In this document: in pieces, positions 50,380 to 61,059 of the stretch
Numbering within the stretch: the first letter of the stretch is position 1
Layout of the letters: each line of letters opens with the position of its first letter
Assembly (NCBI GenBank): GCA_030549775.1
Contig: CM060180.1
Coordinates: 31,779,090-31,843,089, forward strand
Origin: Tamarix chinensis
Lineage: Eukaryota; Streptophyta; Magnoliopsida; Caryophyllales; Tamaricaceae
Length of the DNA stretch: 64,000 nucleotides
Direction of reading: 5' to 3'
The notes under the pieces: generated by a model
What the model saw: only the letters and a program-made list of their open reading frames with translations
Database searches by the model: none
Told to the model about the DNA's origin: nothing
Translations under genes and position numbers: made by a program

Positions 50380-50520
50380 CCAGACCGGTCCATCGGCAAA
50401 TAATAGTGGCCAGGAGCATTTTGCCCTGGAGACCGAACCACCGGCAAATAATAGTGGTCAGGAGCGTTCTGCCCTGTATATATCTCCGGTCCACCGGCTA
50501 TAATAGTGGGGCACCCGCAC
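50380..50520 (+). repeat. Short palindromic tandem motif, three copies
   Basis: Three units of CCACCGGCAAATAATAGTGG or CCACCGGCTATAATAGTGG are separated by CAGGAGCATTTTGCCCTG-like spacers. The ends CCAC and GTGG can pair. The same motif recurs at 1230-1540 and 52167-52555. Confidence 0.8.
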
Positions 50521-51226
50521 TTACATGGATTAATAAAGAGTATGTGGAATTGAGTATGGTAATAAGAGATTTAAAGGATAAGTCTAATTGGAACATAATC
50601 GGCCTCACTATTTGTATTGCCTTATGTGCCTATATGATCATGCTTGTATTGTGTACTTTGTCTGTTCGGCCTTAGTTATTCGGTTACCTTGCTCAGTACG
50701 AAGCCTACTGACCACCCGTTTCATGGGTGTTGCTCATTCCCACGAGCAGAAAGCCCCACTGATCTAGTGCAAGTAGATGACTCTATATTTGATGCCTACG
50801 ACGCTTATGAGGCGTTGGGCGGGACCGAGAGCTGAGTTCGGACCTAGCTTGGGGATCGAGAGTGGCGTGACTGGAGTCTGTTGTCACTTCACCTTTCTTA
50901 TGTATTTAAGTTTATTTGTTTTAAGTGTATGACGTTTTAACTTTCAAAAACCCTTAAAACCGTATCTTGAATTGTACTTTGAACTTCCGCACTCTGATTC
51001 TGTACTACTTAGGTTTTATCTATGAATCTGTTATGCTAAAAACTCGTATTTGTTGGGTTAATCTGTTTTAGCCTTAGCACTTAGTATCGGGATGGTAGGA
51101 GTGAACCGTTCTGGTATTAAGTGTGGCGGTAACGCCCCCGAATTTTTCAAGTTTTATCTCTTGTTTCCAATAAACTTTTTTTGAAATTAAACGAAATTTT
51201 TCAGGAGTAAATTAGGGGGTGTTACA

Positions 51227-53175
51227 GTTAGCCAAATATTCCTTGAAAAAATGTTGAATAATAAGTACTATAATTATAAAAGGAGGATTATGGTAAATGT
51301 CGCATGAAGAGAGTTGACCATGCATGGGGGTGAGTCAATCTTAATGTGGCTATGTCCAGGGGTGATTAAGGGAGAGATGGTTATGAAGAAAAGTTATGGG
51401 GAAAGATAAGGGTATTGCTTGGTAGTTAGAAAAAACATGGGGGAGTCTTTGGATGCTGAGAGATGGAGGAATATTAAGGGGGTGAAATTAGGGTTTTGGG
51501 GGTACAAAACTCTAATAGCAAGTCATTATTACATGTAGGAGATGGGGGAGTTGGGTTGTGCCTCTAAACTATGACATGAGATAGACCTAATGGGGAATGT
51601 AGGTTCAGTCTAATGGTTAGTTGGGATGTGTAGGAGTGGACACAAATGAAAAAGGGAGATTAGGGTTTTAAGAGGAGTCCTTCAGGGATGTTGTTATTGC
51701 GTATGCAAAATGAAGGAATTAGGCTATAAAATTTTGGGGGATGGATAATCATGGGAACTTACGATTGGTTGTGAGATTTTAGGGCTAAATAAGTAGTAGA
51801 GGAGGGGTTAGTCCATATGGGCCAAAACTAGGGTTTCAAGGGGTAACCCTAGGGGCTAATTGTTATCATATGTGAGAAACATGGGAAATGGGCTATGAAT
51901 CATGAGAAAAAGGGTTATAATGGCATGTTTGGGCTGTTTGATAATTTTAGGGACTCAAAGGATCATTAGGGGGAAAGGGTACCTTAGGCTTAGGAAGTTA
52001 AGGTTTCCATGGGGCTAGGGTTGGCTCGACGTGGTAGTAGGCCAGGAATCTTACATGGGTTGTGTATGGGTGCACGTGCGATATCTGAATAAATAAGATA
52101 TGAACAAGACACTAAATCATTTAAAATGGAAGATCACTTGAGTTGGACCCATGTGTATCATATTCACCAGTCCACCAATAATAATAGTGGTCAAGAGCAT
52201 TTTATCCTAGATTTTATTATATATACTAGTCCACTGGTGAGAATAGTAGGTTCCCAAGCTCAAGTAATGAAATCCTTTGATGATAATAATCTATAGAAAA
52301 GACACTAATTACTTACAACGTAACATCACATGGGTTGGGACCATGGGTACTATTGTTATTAGTCCACTAGTAAGAATAGTAGTCTGGAGTATTCTACTCT
52401 AGAGTTTATTATATTTATCGATCTACTGGTGAGAATAGTGGTCAAGAGCGTTTTGCCCTGGATTGTATTATTTACCGATCTACCGATGATAACAGTGGTC
52501 AGAAGTATACTATACTGTATTGTATAGCTACAGTCCACCGATGATAATAGTGGGGCCCCTAAACTCACGTAGATATAATTCAATAGATGTCCAAATACTA
52601 TACTATTGGCTTAAGTTCAGATGGGAGCAAATGAACTATTATAACATGTTTATGTGCATTATGTCTTTATCATGTAGCTATGTTCCTACTTGAATGTATT
52701 ATTACTTCACTCAGTACGTTGCGTGCTGATCACCTTTTTATGAGTGCCGCTCATTCTTACGAGTAGTGTCCCCTCTTAAGTTTGTGTAGGTAAATGATGA
52801 TGGCCTATATGACCTTATTGCGTATGATGACTTGGTCAGGATAGAGTGATGTTACAGTATTTTGGAGTTGGGGCCCAGAGAGAGTGTCTTTCGGACTTGT
52901 TCCCTTTTCAATTTTCAGTTAATGTTTCTTCCGGTTGAACAATATTTTGTATTTAAGAATTCCTAATATCAACACTCAACTCTCTTTATATTATGAAACT
53001 CTTTCTTGTTGTGTTCATTTTGGTTGCACCTAATTATGTTAGCTTTGTAATTGGTATGAAAATGGTCTGGGGCCGGACTTATTATATTAATTATGGCGGT
53101 AAAATTCCTTCTTATGATATATGATTTTTAGTAATAAAATAATATTTTTTTAATAGTAATTTTTGGGGGTGTTAT
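51227..53175 (+). mobile_element. Long-LTR fragment, degenerate
   Basis: Order and motifs match the copy at 413-2057: GGGCCAAAACTAGGGTTTC then AACCCTAGGG (near 51817), ATAAGATATGAACAAGACAC (near 52094), repeats of CCACCGATGATAATAGTGG-like motif (52167-52555), CACTCAGTACGTTGCGTGC (near 52709) and an end TTTTTGGGGGTGTTATA near 53160-53176. It directly follows the terminal CA of the LTR at 51226. Non-coding. Confidence 0.62.
52167..52555 (+). repeat. Short palindromic tandem motif, about six copies
   Basis: Units like GTCCACTGGTGAGAATAGTGG and GATCTACCGATGATAACAGTGG (each read with variation) recur every 60 bases or so, separated by GAGCATTTTRYCCTRG-like spacers. Confidence 0.75.
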
Positions 53176-55411
53176 AAAACATAAAAGTAAGAGCCTAGGG
53201 TTGTGATGAGTGGGTGATTGTATGCTCTTTCTTTAACCTTTCTATAAGGTAAGGAGAAGATCAAGAGTGATGTCTTTAGCTATCATCCTCGCTAATAGAA
53301 TTTTTACTTATGAAAAATAATAATTACTATAAAAATATTATAATATTGAGAGAGATCATGACGATGAGAATATGATATTTCTAATATCTTAGAATTAGTA
53401 TTTACCATGGGGGTAATATCCAAGTTAATTATTAATATAATTCATTAAACCAAATGAGACTCTTGACTATTTAAACTTAATACCCCCGTCAAGTGTCCGC
53501 TTGGAGCTCGCTACGTCATATATGCGGCTATCCAGAAGTGGGGCTCGCAAGGATATTATGTGTAGTACGCAACAGTTTTAGTGGCCTAGGAATTCTCCAT
53601 AGTACAAGGCATCAATAATTTCAGTCCCCAACTTGAATAATATAAGAAGCAGCAAGGGAAAGGATTATAACGGAATATGCTCCTATCTCTAGACTATTCA
53701 CTACTTCACCACCGATAACTATCATTAACTTACTAATGATATACCTCCAGGGTGGGCCGGTGGGGGCAACTAATCTAAGCTCATGATTTCATTTTTGGAA
53801 ATTCATATTAACACATTAGAAGAATCGTATCATTTGTTCTCTTAAAAAAAAAAAGGAAAAGAAAAAGACGAAGAAATCAAATCAATATCAGCAACTTGCA
53901 TTGCAACAAATGTTAGCAGGGGAGAATACAGATACAGCGAATAACAGTTACCAACCACGGTTTGGACTATTCATAATTGGGCCGATGGAGATGACATGCC
54001 ATTATCAGCCTCACCAATTTGTCATGAAAAGTTAATCAGTACAGCCGAAAAGATGCATCAAATCCTTTGGGTGTTGTTTTCGGTTATTCTTATTTGCACA
54101 TGGACAAGTTATGAGCGAGGGCATCCAAATCAGTCATGCCATTATCGTCCTATTCTAAATATGATTATCAATTTTTATTTTTAACTTCATATTTCTTTAA
54201 AATATACACATGTGTATTTTATAATATAGAAAATTATCATTTTTTCCTTTTTTGTTCACATTTCATCATCTATATTCTTGTATTCATGCAAAATTGATCC
54301 ATATATATAACTGACATATTTTAAAAAAAATCGTACAAATAAAAATTCAGAGTCATTCTTTAGTTGATTGAAGTTATGACTCACTGTTGATATCCTTATC
54401 TTGACTATAGTTGTGACTACGGATTTAAAAAAAAAGGTTTCTCATTTTTTATTTTTAACTGCAAACTTTTTTTTTTCTTAAAAACAAAAAGTTTAAAATT
54501 TTAAATCTAATTATGAATGTGGTGGTGAGATGGGGTTAGCGGTGGTGGTGATCGTGAGTGAAGCTGTAATAGCGAGGTAGAGATGGATTGTAACAACAAA
54601 CACAATTAAATTGTATACTCTTCACTTACAGAGACACTCCTTGCATTATTTGTTATTGAAACAACCTTAAGTCCTTATTAAGACTCACCTGTCATCCTAA
54701 AACTCTAACATTTGATATCAACAAAGTCCTTCATTCGAACTCATCTCAATCAAGGTCCAAGTTCTTTATAGTACTCATCTAAGTTATATCCTCCATTATA
54801 ACTCTTCTTAGCTTGGGCCCTCATCAAGACTCATCCCCATCAAGTAATTCTTGGCCCTCATCTCATTGAGATCCTACATTAATCCAATAAAAAATTGATG
54901 GATTAAATCTGGATGTGATTCAATATTATTATGATTTAAAATAATCTAAATTTAATAAAAACTCAATCCTAATTACTATTACTCGAATTATATATAAATT
55001 CGAAAGGTGTTCGAACCTGATCCAATTGTATAATAATCAAATTTTAATCCAGTCTAAATTGATCCAATTCAAATTAGATTCGTATGATCCATTTTTTAAT
55101 TGTAGGTGCATGTTGTGTAAGTTATAATTGTTGGTTCCTTGGTGCTACAATTAATTTTAATTTTATTTTATTTCAAATAAATTTATTAAATTTTATATGA
55201 AGTTTTAACATTAGAGATAAAAAATAACCGTCGAACGCTGAAATACTGGGAAAGTGGAATAAACCCGAAATTATACCAGCAAAGAAAATCTAGATCCAAA
55301 GGAAATGGAAGAACGGGGAGAGCGCGTAAAAATGCGATGACTGCAGTTTATCGTAAGGAAGATTCCATAGTCGGAAAAAGAACATTCGTACATAAAATTC
55401 GCATCCACGGG
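53176..55411. other. Intergenic region upstream of the MGDG synthase gene
   Basis: No gene is seen. The segment 53470-54180 is of mixed composition with a 62-codon frame (53996-54184) lacking a recognisable family. GAATATGC at 53673-53680 matches the phosphate-starvation P1BS consensus GNATATNC, 2.2 kb from the ATG. The last 600 bases are presumably the promoter. Confidence 0.5.
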
Positions 55412-55419
55412 TTATAAAG
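55412..55419 (+). promoter_or_regulatory. Probable TATA box of the MGDG synthase gene
   Basis: TTATAAAG, followed about 20 bases on by the pyrimidine-rich CCTCTCTCCTCATCC typical of plant transcription starts. This gives a leader of about 470 bases if there is no leader intron. Confidence 0.5.
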
Positions 55420-55672
55420 TCCTCTCTCCTCATCCAACCGCTTCTCACTTATCAATCAAACGCCAAAATTTAACCGCGATTCCCCTCCATTGACTTGTCA
55501 GCTCAGGCAACAACATCACCTTCGTCTTTTAATAATAATAATAATAATCATAATTTTTTTTTCTTTCTCCGCTGTTGTCCAAGTTTAGCCTGCAAACAGC
55601 AGCGGCATTCCTTCCTCTCCCTCCGACAATACTTCTCTGTTTCCCACTTTCTCTTTTCCGCTCATCTTCCTC

Positions 55673-55854
55673 ATGTCTGCTGAACCGAGCTGATTATGAC
55701 CGTTAGGTTTTCATCATCTGATTTGTAATTCATGCTCGGGGGTTTTGCCCGTTGGAGCGAGCATTCAACACCAAAAACGATCATCACGGTCAAATTACAC
55801 TTTGGTTCAATCTCGGCATTTTTTCCGTCAATCGAAAGTAAGATCGACGGCTGA
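55673..55854 (+). promoter_or_regulatory. Three upstream ORFs in the probable MGDG synthase leader
   Basis: ATG-initiated frames at 55673-55693 (6 codons before the stop), 55696-55728 (10 codons) and 55732-55854 (40 codons, starting MLGGFARWSEHSTPK) precede the main ATG and end before it. They would be expected to lower translation of the main frame if the leader is transcribed as inferred. No conservation is shown. Confidence 0.5.
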
Positions 55855-55916
55855 GTCCGTCGATAACCGAGAGTTTCCCGTCTCCTCTTTTCTCCTCGGT
55901 CTGATTCTCTTAGGAC

Positions 55917-58738
55917 ATGGTGATGTCGGTCGTTTCGCCAAAAAGGTCGTCGTTAAGTTCCGTGTTTTCGAGGGTCGGTGGATACTATTATGGTGGTGGA
56001 AATAATAACAAGAATAGTAACAAATCGAGGAGATGTTCTTCTTCAAATGCTAGTTCATCTTCTTTTCTATATGATCCAATGGAGGATGAAGATGGTACGA
56101 TGGAGTTGATGCAGCTCGGTGCTGATCGGACCAAAAATGTCTTGATCTTGATGAGTGATACTGGTGGTGGCCACCGTGCTTCTGCAGAAGCTATTAGGGA
56201 CGCTTTCAAATTGGAATATGGATATGAATATAATGTAAGGTTTTGATTTTCATGCATTTTTTTTTCTTGGGATTTGCTTGATTGACCTTGTCGGTACAGT
56301 TCTCATTTGTGTTGTTTGATTTTTCGTTTTACATGGGTTTCAGGTTGTTGTTTGTTTGCTGGTGTTTCGTGTAGCTTTTTCTAACCTGTCGAATGAATGA
56401 ATTTTTGATGTACTAGTCTTTCTCGTGGCTTTCACGGCGTGTTTGTTTATCTTGGATTTATTAGCTTTATTTTTATCGTTAGTCGTTCATGTTGTTGCTG
56501 TTCTGAATTCCTTTCCAAAATTCGTCTGAAAACAGATGTTTTGTTGGGCTTAATCTGTCTCTTGAACGAATGGTTGATTCCTTGGTCGTTTTTTCTTTTC
56601 TTTCTTTTGGTCTTGAGCCCCCCCCCCCCCCCAAAAAAAGTAGAATTGGATTCTTATATACTTGTGTCCGAGCTAAATTTTCAGAATTTTTGATTTCTGA
56701 TGATTCCAGTCCGTTTCTGAGTCTGAGAGAACTTGAGTGCCTAGAAATTCCAAAGTTTTTTGTAATATTTCTGGTTAAGTTCTCTTCTGTATCTTGTTAG
56801 ATCCACAATTCTATGGCCAAGTTGAGTTTTTTTTTTCCCTAACCAGCATTGTGGGCCCAAATCCTTCTGTTCTTCAGATTATCATAAAGGATGTGTGGAA
56901 AGAATACACTGGCTGGCCATTGAATGACATGGAGAGACAGTACAAGTTCATGGTAAAACACGTTCAGCTTTGGAATGTTGCATTTCACAGCACTTCTCCA
57001 AAATGGATTCACTCCGTCTACCTTGCAGCAATTGCTGCCTTCTATGCCAAGTATGTCTTCAATTTTATTCTTTTAACCTTTAAGATACAGACTAAAGCAC
57101 TGTCACTTTCTGTCAATTTCTATTAACCTAGTATTCTCGATTAAGTTTTATGTATTTGTTTTTTTCAATATAGATAAATCTAGCTGCTTAGTATTAATGA
57201 AATTACGTTATTCTGTGGATGAAGAGAGGTGGAGGCCGGTCTAATGGAGTATAAGCCGGATATAATCATTAGCGTTCATCCTCTAATGCAGCATATCCCT
57301 TTGTGGGTTCTCAAGTGGCAAGGACTACAAACAAAAGTCATCTTTGTGACTGTTATCACTGATCTCAACTCTTGCCATCCTACATGGTAAGCATAGACGA
57401 TCACTTCTTGTCGTCACTTACTTCAACTGTTGCAACATATATATTTTTGAAGGCTTATTACCGTTCATTATATGATGATGAATTCAATCATACTGCAGGT
57501 TTCATCCTGGCGTAAATAGATGTTATTGTCCTTCGGATGAGGTAGCTAAGAGAGCAGCACTAGACGGCCTAGAAGAGTCTCAAATCCGTGTTTTTGGCCT
57601 GCCTGTCCGTCCTTCTTTTGCTCGTGCTGTTCTTGTCAAGGTTGGTGTGTGCAATGTATTTCAAGTTAGATTCATCAGCTAATAATGAAAAGCAGTATGA
57701 CGATTTGTGATAGCTCAGTTTCTCAGAATGGTGTTTCTGACTCTTTTTCTGTAGGATGACTTGCGAGTAGAGCTTGATATGGATTCAGATTTGCCTGCGG
57801 TTTTGTTGATGGGAGGTGGGGAAGGGATGGGTCCTGTAAAGAAAACTGCTAAGGCTCTTGGCGAGTCGTTGTTTGATAAGGTGAATGGAAAACCGATTGG
57901 GCAGATGATTGTAATATGTGGGAGGAATAAATCTCTTGCCTCCTCACTTGAAAAGATGGAATGGAAGATCCCGGTTAAGGTAATCAGCGTCGAGCATTAT
58001 CATTATTTGATTGATCCATGCTAGAACATTAATCTTCATGAGTATAAAGTGATTATACACTCGTTTATGGTTTTTTCTATTGCTAATCTAATCTAATATA
58101 TATATTGTTTACCTCAGATCAGAGGATTTGAGAAGCAGATGGAAAAATGGATGGGGGCTTGTGATTGCATCATTACGAAGGTATTGGATTTGTACTAGTA
58201 AGCTTCATAGATTACTTCCTTTTATGTTATTCACTTCCATTATTGCCAAAGACGTGTCTTTACAATGGTCTTCCTAAATAAGGACTCATTTGGGTTGCTG
58301 TGATTTGCACAGGCAGGCCCTGGTACGATTGCTGAGGCATTGATCCGAGGACTTCCAATCATTCTTAATGACTACATTCCTGGTCAAGTAAGTACTAATA
58401 ATAATATGGGAGCTGCTGTAACTTGCAAATATACATAGAGCAACATGCAAAACCTTAATATTGATAATCAACCTCAGGAGAAAGGCAATGTACCATATGT
58501 GGTGGAAAACGGAGCTGGTGTTTTCACACGCAGCTCAAAAGAAACAGCCCGAATCGTTGCTGAATGGTTCAGCACAAAATCTGACGAGCGGAAGAAGATG
58601 TCAGAGAATGCAGTCAAACTAGCTAAACCAGAAGCCGTATTTGAGATTGTAAGGGATATGCACAACCTAGCATGCCAACGAGGGCCCTTAGCTAACCTCC
58701 CTTACATGTTGACATCTTCATTTACAAGTCTAATTTAA
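55917..58738 (+). CDS. MGD3: Monogalactosyldiacylglycerol synthase, type B (MGD2/MGD3-like), 8 exons
   Basis: It transfers galactose from UDP-galactose to diacylglycerol to make MGDG; type B enzymes act at the outer plastid envelope and are known to respond to phosphate shortage. Exons: 55917-56234, 56878-57050, 57225-57386, 57499-57640, 57755-57979, 58118-58180, 58313-58387, 58478-58738, all GT-AG, joined to 472 residues without a stop. A TAG at 55911-55913 lies in frame just before the ATG, so the start is firm. Residues 1-60 are Ser/Asn-rich, with no long transit peptide, beginning [10 protein letters not shown] like Arabidopsis MGD3. Then come [19 protein letters not shown] (75-93, N-terminal catalytic loop), [33 protein letters not shown] (285-292) and [20 protein letters not shown] (362-381, UDP-galactose site), a GT28 fold. 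MGD2 versus MGD3 orthology is not settled. Confidence 0.96.
56618..56632. repeat. 15-C homopolymer in MGDG synthase intron 1
   Basis: A C-run followed directly by seven A. It lies in the longest intron (643 bp); the other introns are 90-174 bp. Length may be uncertain or polymorphic. Confidence 0.85.
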
Positions 58739-58915
58739 ACTCGTATTTGGTGAAGATTGAAGATTCTTTTGACCTCAAGGTCAGGTCATTCTCTACAGGA
58801 TTTTCTTAAGGTCTGTCCGCTATAGTCTGCTCCTGATGGTAGGAGAAAAAATAAAAAAAGAAGAAAAGGTCCTTTGTACAGGTTAGCTTGTTTTGGTTTA
58901 GGGTCATTGTGCCAA

Positions 58916-58921
58916 AATAAA
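58916..58921 (+). terminator. Polyadenylation signal of the MGDG synthase gene
   Basis: AATAAA about 180 bases after the stop codon, preceded by TTGT/GTTTTGG-rich sequence as in plant far-upstream elements. The cleavage site is not visible. Confidence 0.6.
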
Positions 58922-58939
58922 GATTTCTGTTACTAATTG

Positions 58940-61059
58940 AGTTAGATGAAGATTCTGATTGTCTTAGATTTGGGAAAGCCTAGGGTATTTTTGGTGGGTG
59001 AAAGTTCTTGAAGGGAACAACAGATCTGGTTGTATCATTTTCAATTATTATTTTCAATGTTATTATTCTATATATATTTTTTTTGTTTTTTTGTTTTGTA
59101 TTTTTAGTTAAAGGTGAAGGAATAACACATCTTAGTTGTTGGTTCCATGTGTATCACCTTTGCCAGCTATATTGCCGGCGATAGTGTGTTGGTTTTGATG
59201 TTGGGGCTTCCTTGGCAATAGTTGGAGCCCAAGAAGTCTGCCTTGGGAATTAAATTAGTCTTTGGAATTCTTTTACCATTTCCCTTTACTAGGGCTTAAA
59301 TTATAGTCCATCGTTTTTTTTTTCATATAAAAAAAGTTATTTTAGTAATTTATATGCTATTTTAAGAGATAATAAATATATTTTTAATATTATAATTACA
59401 CCATTTCTTGAAAAATGATATAGCAATTACTGCTTAGAGAGGAAGAAAGGAAAAAAAAGGGTAAATATAAAAAATAAACATTAATTTGAAACAAAAAACC
59501 TTTTACCTAGAAAGATTTTCCTATTAGAAACAGATGGAGTAGGTTATATGACGACGACGACGTAATAATTAAGTATAAAGTTAGATGACTTGTGGATGCT
59601 CTATTTTTAGATCTTGTGGCTTGAGATTTGTCTGGTATTGCTATGATAATATTCCCTAAGATGGGCAGTTGAAAGAGTGAAATATCTGCGAGGTTGTTTA
59701 CCTTGAATGTTTAGTTTCTTATACAGCCGTGCTTATTTAGAAATTGTAATGGCATGGCTTAGTAAGCAGGAAATGAAGGAAAAAAAAAAAAAAAACTTTG
59801 AAGTCACAATCTGCTGATGCGCCGTATGCGTTACCAGTACTACTTGATCACTGCTTTGGACACGAGCACTATCCTCGGAGATTGTCAAACCTTACCACTT
59901 CTTCTTTTTTTTTTATATATTTTTTTAATGAGTCTTATTTATTAAGTATTGTGGCATTGTTTTCCTAGCAATGAAGTCAGACCAACCTGTCAACCTTGTC
60001 TGTAACAAAATTTGGACGGTGGTGGTTGTAGTAACATCAACAGTGGGATACTCTTGTCTGTCGTAAGCATGAAATATGCAACTGTTTTGCACTCAAGCAC
60101 GGTGTTTAGTTCTCTGTTCCAACCCAGGAGGAATCAACCTCTCAGTAAGCTTATTGAAGTGCGGGAAAAGTTTGACTCCAAATATGCTTTGCTCTGTTTG
60201 AGAAGTTTTAGGTACTAAACGCTTATTGAAGGAATGTTTATACTGCTATTATGGCGATGGATGGAACCGTTTACTGAGAGAAGTCAAACATGCTTGGCCG
60301 AAATCGATGCTCTGCAAATAGTCCTGCACCTTCTACCCTTTGCTTAAGACTTTTTAGTCCAAGTGGTTTAGGATCATGAGGATCGGGTGCTTAAGTTATT
60401 CAGATTCGAACCTGCTGTTGTCCTATTAATCCACGAGTTAATGATAAGATGAAATCGAGTATAACCCGACATCCTCGTTTTCTTTTAAAACAGAATTCAT
60501 GTCGAGGCGTCCTATCTTAACCCCCCCACCCCACCCCACCCCCTTCCTTATTTGAAGACCGGTAGTTCAATCAGAATCTGCCCTTCACAGCAAATATAGA
60601 CAGAGCAGCCGATTTGCGTCTCGACCTGTTGACCATGAAGCTGTGAAAGTGTGGGCCGCAATTGAAAGCGGCTCTGGAGTGTGGAAGTGTGGATCACGAT
60701 TGGATGCGCAAATCACATTCTTGGTCGCTATTAGCCTAACAGTCAGCCGCTCTTTGTGGACCCAGCTCATACTTACTACAGTACTTAGTTAACAAAAATA
60801 TAAAATAAAATACACCCATATAATTTATATATTAGTTTAGGAGCTAATAACTATAATATTAATATTACAATTACATCATTCATTGAAAAAAATGACATAA
60901 TATATATATATTGAAAATGTAAATATAAAAATAAAAAGTAGGTTTTAACTTTTATTAATAAAAAATTTATATCAAATAATCCAGAATATTTTTAAAATAT
61001 ATGAAATAACTCTAAATCATTATGAACCCATAATATAGCTCTAAGTTTACAAGTTCTTA
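58940..61059. other. Intergenic DNA, no gene recognised
   Basis: Low-complexity and AT-rich to about 59560. The stretch 59640-60780 is more balanced, with short frames only (longest about 68 codons at 60012) and no recognisable family. A C-rich patch sits at 60521-60543. From 60780 the sequence is AT-rich again. Confidence 0.45.

Larger units (their letters stand above)
48770..51226 (+). mobile_element. Long-LTR sequence (same family as solo LTR), ending GGGGTGTTACA
   Basis: The right end is clear: GTGGCGGTAACGCCCCCG near 51123 and TTAGGGGGTGTTACA ending at 51226. Other landmarks are a T-run and pyrimidine-rich leader (49245-50290), an ACTTACAGTGGAACACC box near 50350, three short palindromic repeats (50390-50515) and TTGCTCAGTACGAAGCC near 50688. 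GCATGCATACTTATAAATTAGGTGTCC near 48876 (read with a gap) matches 36410 of the solo LTR, but here it precedes the leader rather than following it, so 48770-49240 is probably a piece of a second copy. No coding domain and no left terminus found. Confidence 0.65.

Noticed and set aside
49327..50494. Pro/Ser-rich and Gly-rich ORFs on both strands
   Set aside because: Open frames result from pyrimidine-rich, stop-poor LTR sequence.
55495..56005. Frames of 62 and 86 codons in the MGDG synthase leader
   Set aside because: They open with TTG rather than ATG; only the three ATG-initiated upstream ORFs were kept.
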